Assembly: GCA_025060505.1 (NCBI GenBank)
Contig: JANXBU010000001.1
Location: forward strand, 124,001 to 188,000
Origin: Candidatus Calescibacterium sp.
Lineage (GTDB): Bacteria; Calescibacteriota; Calescibacteriia; Calescibacteriales; Calescibacteriaceae
DNA: 64,000 nt
Reading direction: 5' to 3'
The notes beneath the pieces were generated by a model, which was not told the origin of the DNA, made no database searches, and saw only the letters and a list, made by a program, of their open reading frames with translations. Shown piece by piece: positions 63,320 through 64,000 of this stretch. Position numbers and translations under genes: made by a program. The number at the start of each line of letters is the position of its first letter. Position 1 is the first letter of the stretch.

Positions 63320-64000
63320 GATACCGAAACTTTTTTCTTTGAAATTTTTATTTGTTCTTCTGACACTTTTTCTGAGTCTATGAAGCAATCAAGTATTTTT
63401 GGGCATCTCAGAACAAAGTAATCTCCTTCATATTCGAATGTAAGTTCATTTTGGAGGTACTTTATATTTTTAATTTCTCCTTTCAGGAATTCTGGATAGG
63501 GTCTTATAACTGGGACAAAATTAGATAGAGGATTTCCGAAATCATCAATGATTGCAAGATCGTATTTGCTTGACTTGTCATAAGACCACACAGCGGAACC
63601 GACGAAATTTGAATCAAAAATATCTATTTGTTCTTTTACTTTTTCATAAGCCTCTGGATCTTCCCAAGCAACTCCATATTCACCAACCAACATAGGAACT
63701 TCATACTTCAAGGAATGTTCAAGATGCTTGTTGAATATTGAAAGAGTATCTGTTTGTGATTGACTACCTAAGAAGGCGGATATTGGATATATGTGCGGAG
63801 CATAGACAAGATTATTACCATCTGGTTTTTGGAGATAGAATGGATAACCAAAGTCAGATAAAGGATGGGTTTCATAAAAGATTAGCTTTTGCGTATATTT
63901 TCTGGTTATTTTTATCACTTTGTTATAAAATTCTCTGAGCTTTTCGTTCTCCCACTTTTCTGTATCATTCCATTCGTATCCCGGCCAAGGTTCGTTTATT
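63292..64000 (-). CDS. GH5 endoglycoceramidase-like glycoside hydrolase, cut by window edge
   Basis: The frame is open through the right edge; the in-frame codon at 63916-63918 that begins the ORF track is an internal Val, and translation of 63919-64000 gives INEPWPGYEWNDTEKW, whose EPWPG holds the acid/base Glu of GH5. The nucleophile Glu follows in PMLVGEYGVAWED, with VYAPHIYPISAF between, typical of endoglycoceramidase-related GH5 enzymes, and a beta-sandwich tail. These cleave glycans from glycosphingolipids or related glycolipids. Only the C-terminal about 236 residues are present. It overlaps the PilN-like gene. Confidence 0.88.
   Translation of the reverse strand, partial: INEPWPGYEWNDTEKWENEKLREFYNKVIKITRKYTQKLIFYETHPLSDFGYPFYLQKPDGNNLVYAPHIYPISAFLGSQSQTDTLSIFNKHLEHSLKYEVPMLVGEYGVAWEDPEAYEKVKEQIDIFDSNFVGSAVWSYDKSSKYDLAIIDDFGNPLSNFVPVIRPYPEFLKGEIKNIKYLQNELTFEYEGDYFVLRCPKILDCFIDSEKVSEEQIKISKKKVSVSWRWKDTKE

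Overview
The window is AT-rich (about one third GC by eye) and densely coded. It comes from a Gram-negative-type (diderm) bacterium, shown by a TamB-like protein, an MltD-type lipoprotein transglycosylase, an LpxL/HtrB-type lipid acyltransferase, a Wzz-like protein, an LolA-like sorting protein and at least six predicted outer-membrane beta-barrels. MurE carries the DNPR motif typical of meso-diaminopimelate peptidoglycan. FlhA and FlhG point to a flagellum; PilB and a PilN-like protein point to type IV pili or type II secretion. I cannot assign a phylum. Composition, the mix of genes and the presence of TruD would fit an uncultured, deep-branching, perhaps thermophilic lineage, but that is a guess. 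I see no prophage, CRISPR array, rRNA or complete insertion sequence.

Layout. 1-7231: two large TPR proteins (the first cut by the left edge) and an MltD-like lipoprotein. 7386-18689: a same-strand run with a hotdog thioesterase, an orphan OppD-type ATPase, TamB-like, a YyaL-like thioredoxin-fold protein, DnaJ, MurE, a small cysteine-containing protein and a polyprenyl diphosphate synthase. 18721-25663: transaldolase, then an envelope cluster (LolA-like, DUF1302-like porin, second barrel, CDF metal transporter, two lipoproteins). 25769-32560: a protease/beta-propeller/barrel fusion, divergent from an RNase II/R-type exonuclease, YnfA-like and HDAC-like genes. 32576-35697 (minus): tRNA-Ser, outer-membrane protein, glycogen synthase, pilin-like gene. 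35756-45316: FlhG, glycosyltransferases, a Rieske protein, tRNA-Lys plus GAPDH, YceD, a barrel, DUF151/LpxL-like pair, and an exported protein. 45586-50510: Wzz-like, Nudix, GNAT plus stand-alone E2-type acyltransferase, a small transposon-like element, PilB. 50741-59010: HIT, a four-gene nucleotide-sugar/glycosyl cluster with a WbpD-type acetyltransferase, MnmA, SCP2-like, P1 peptidase, a GT4 enzyme. 59029-64000 (minus): TruD, FlhA, PilN-like and a GH5 endoglycoceramidase-like gene cut by the right edge.

The most notable things seen directly are: a 257-bp non-coding element with 13-bp perfect terminal inverted repeats and a perfect 9-bp target duplication (48474-48748); both tRNA genes abutting a protein start codon by 5 and 10 nt on the same strand; a split between genes with no Shine-Dalgarno but a -10-like hexamer against the start codon and a few genes with strong Shine-Dalgarno sites and true leaders; and repeated short tandem duplications at gene junctions, several spanning stop codons.
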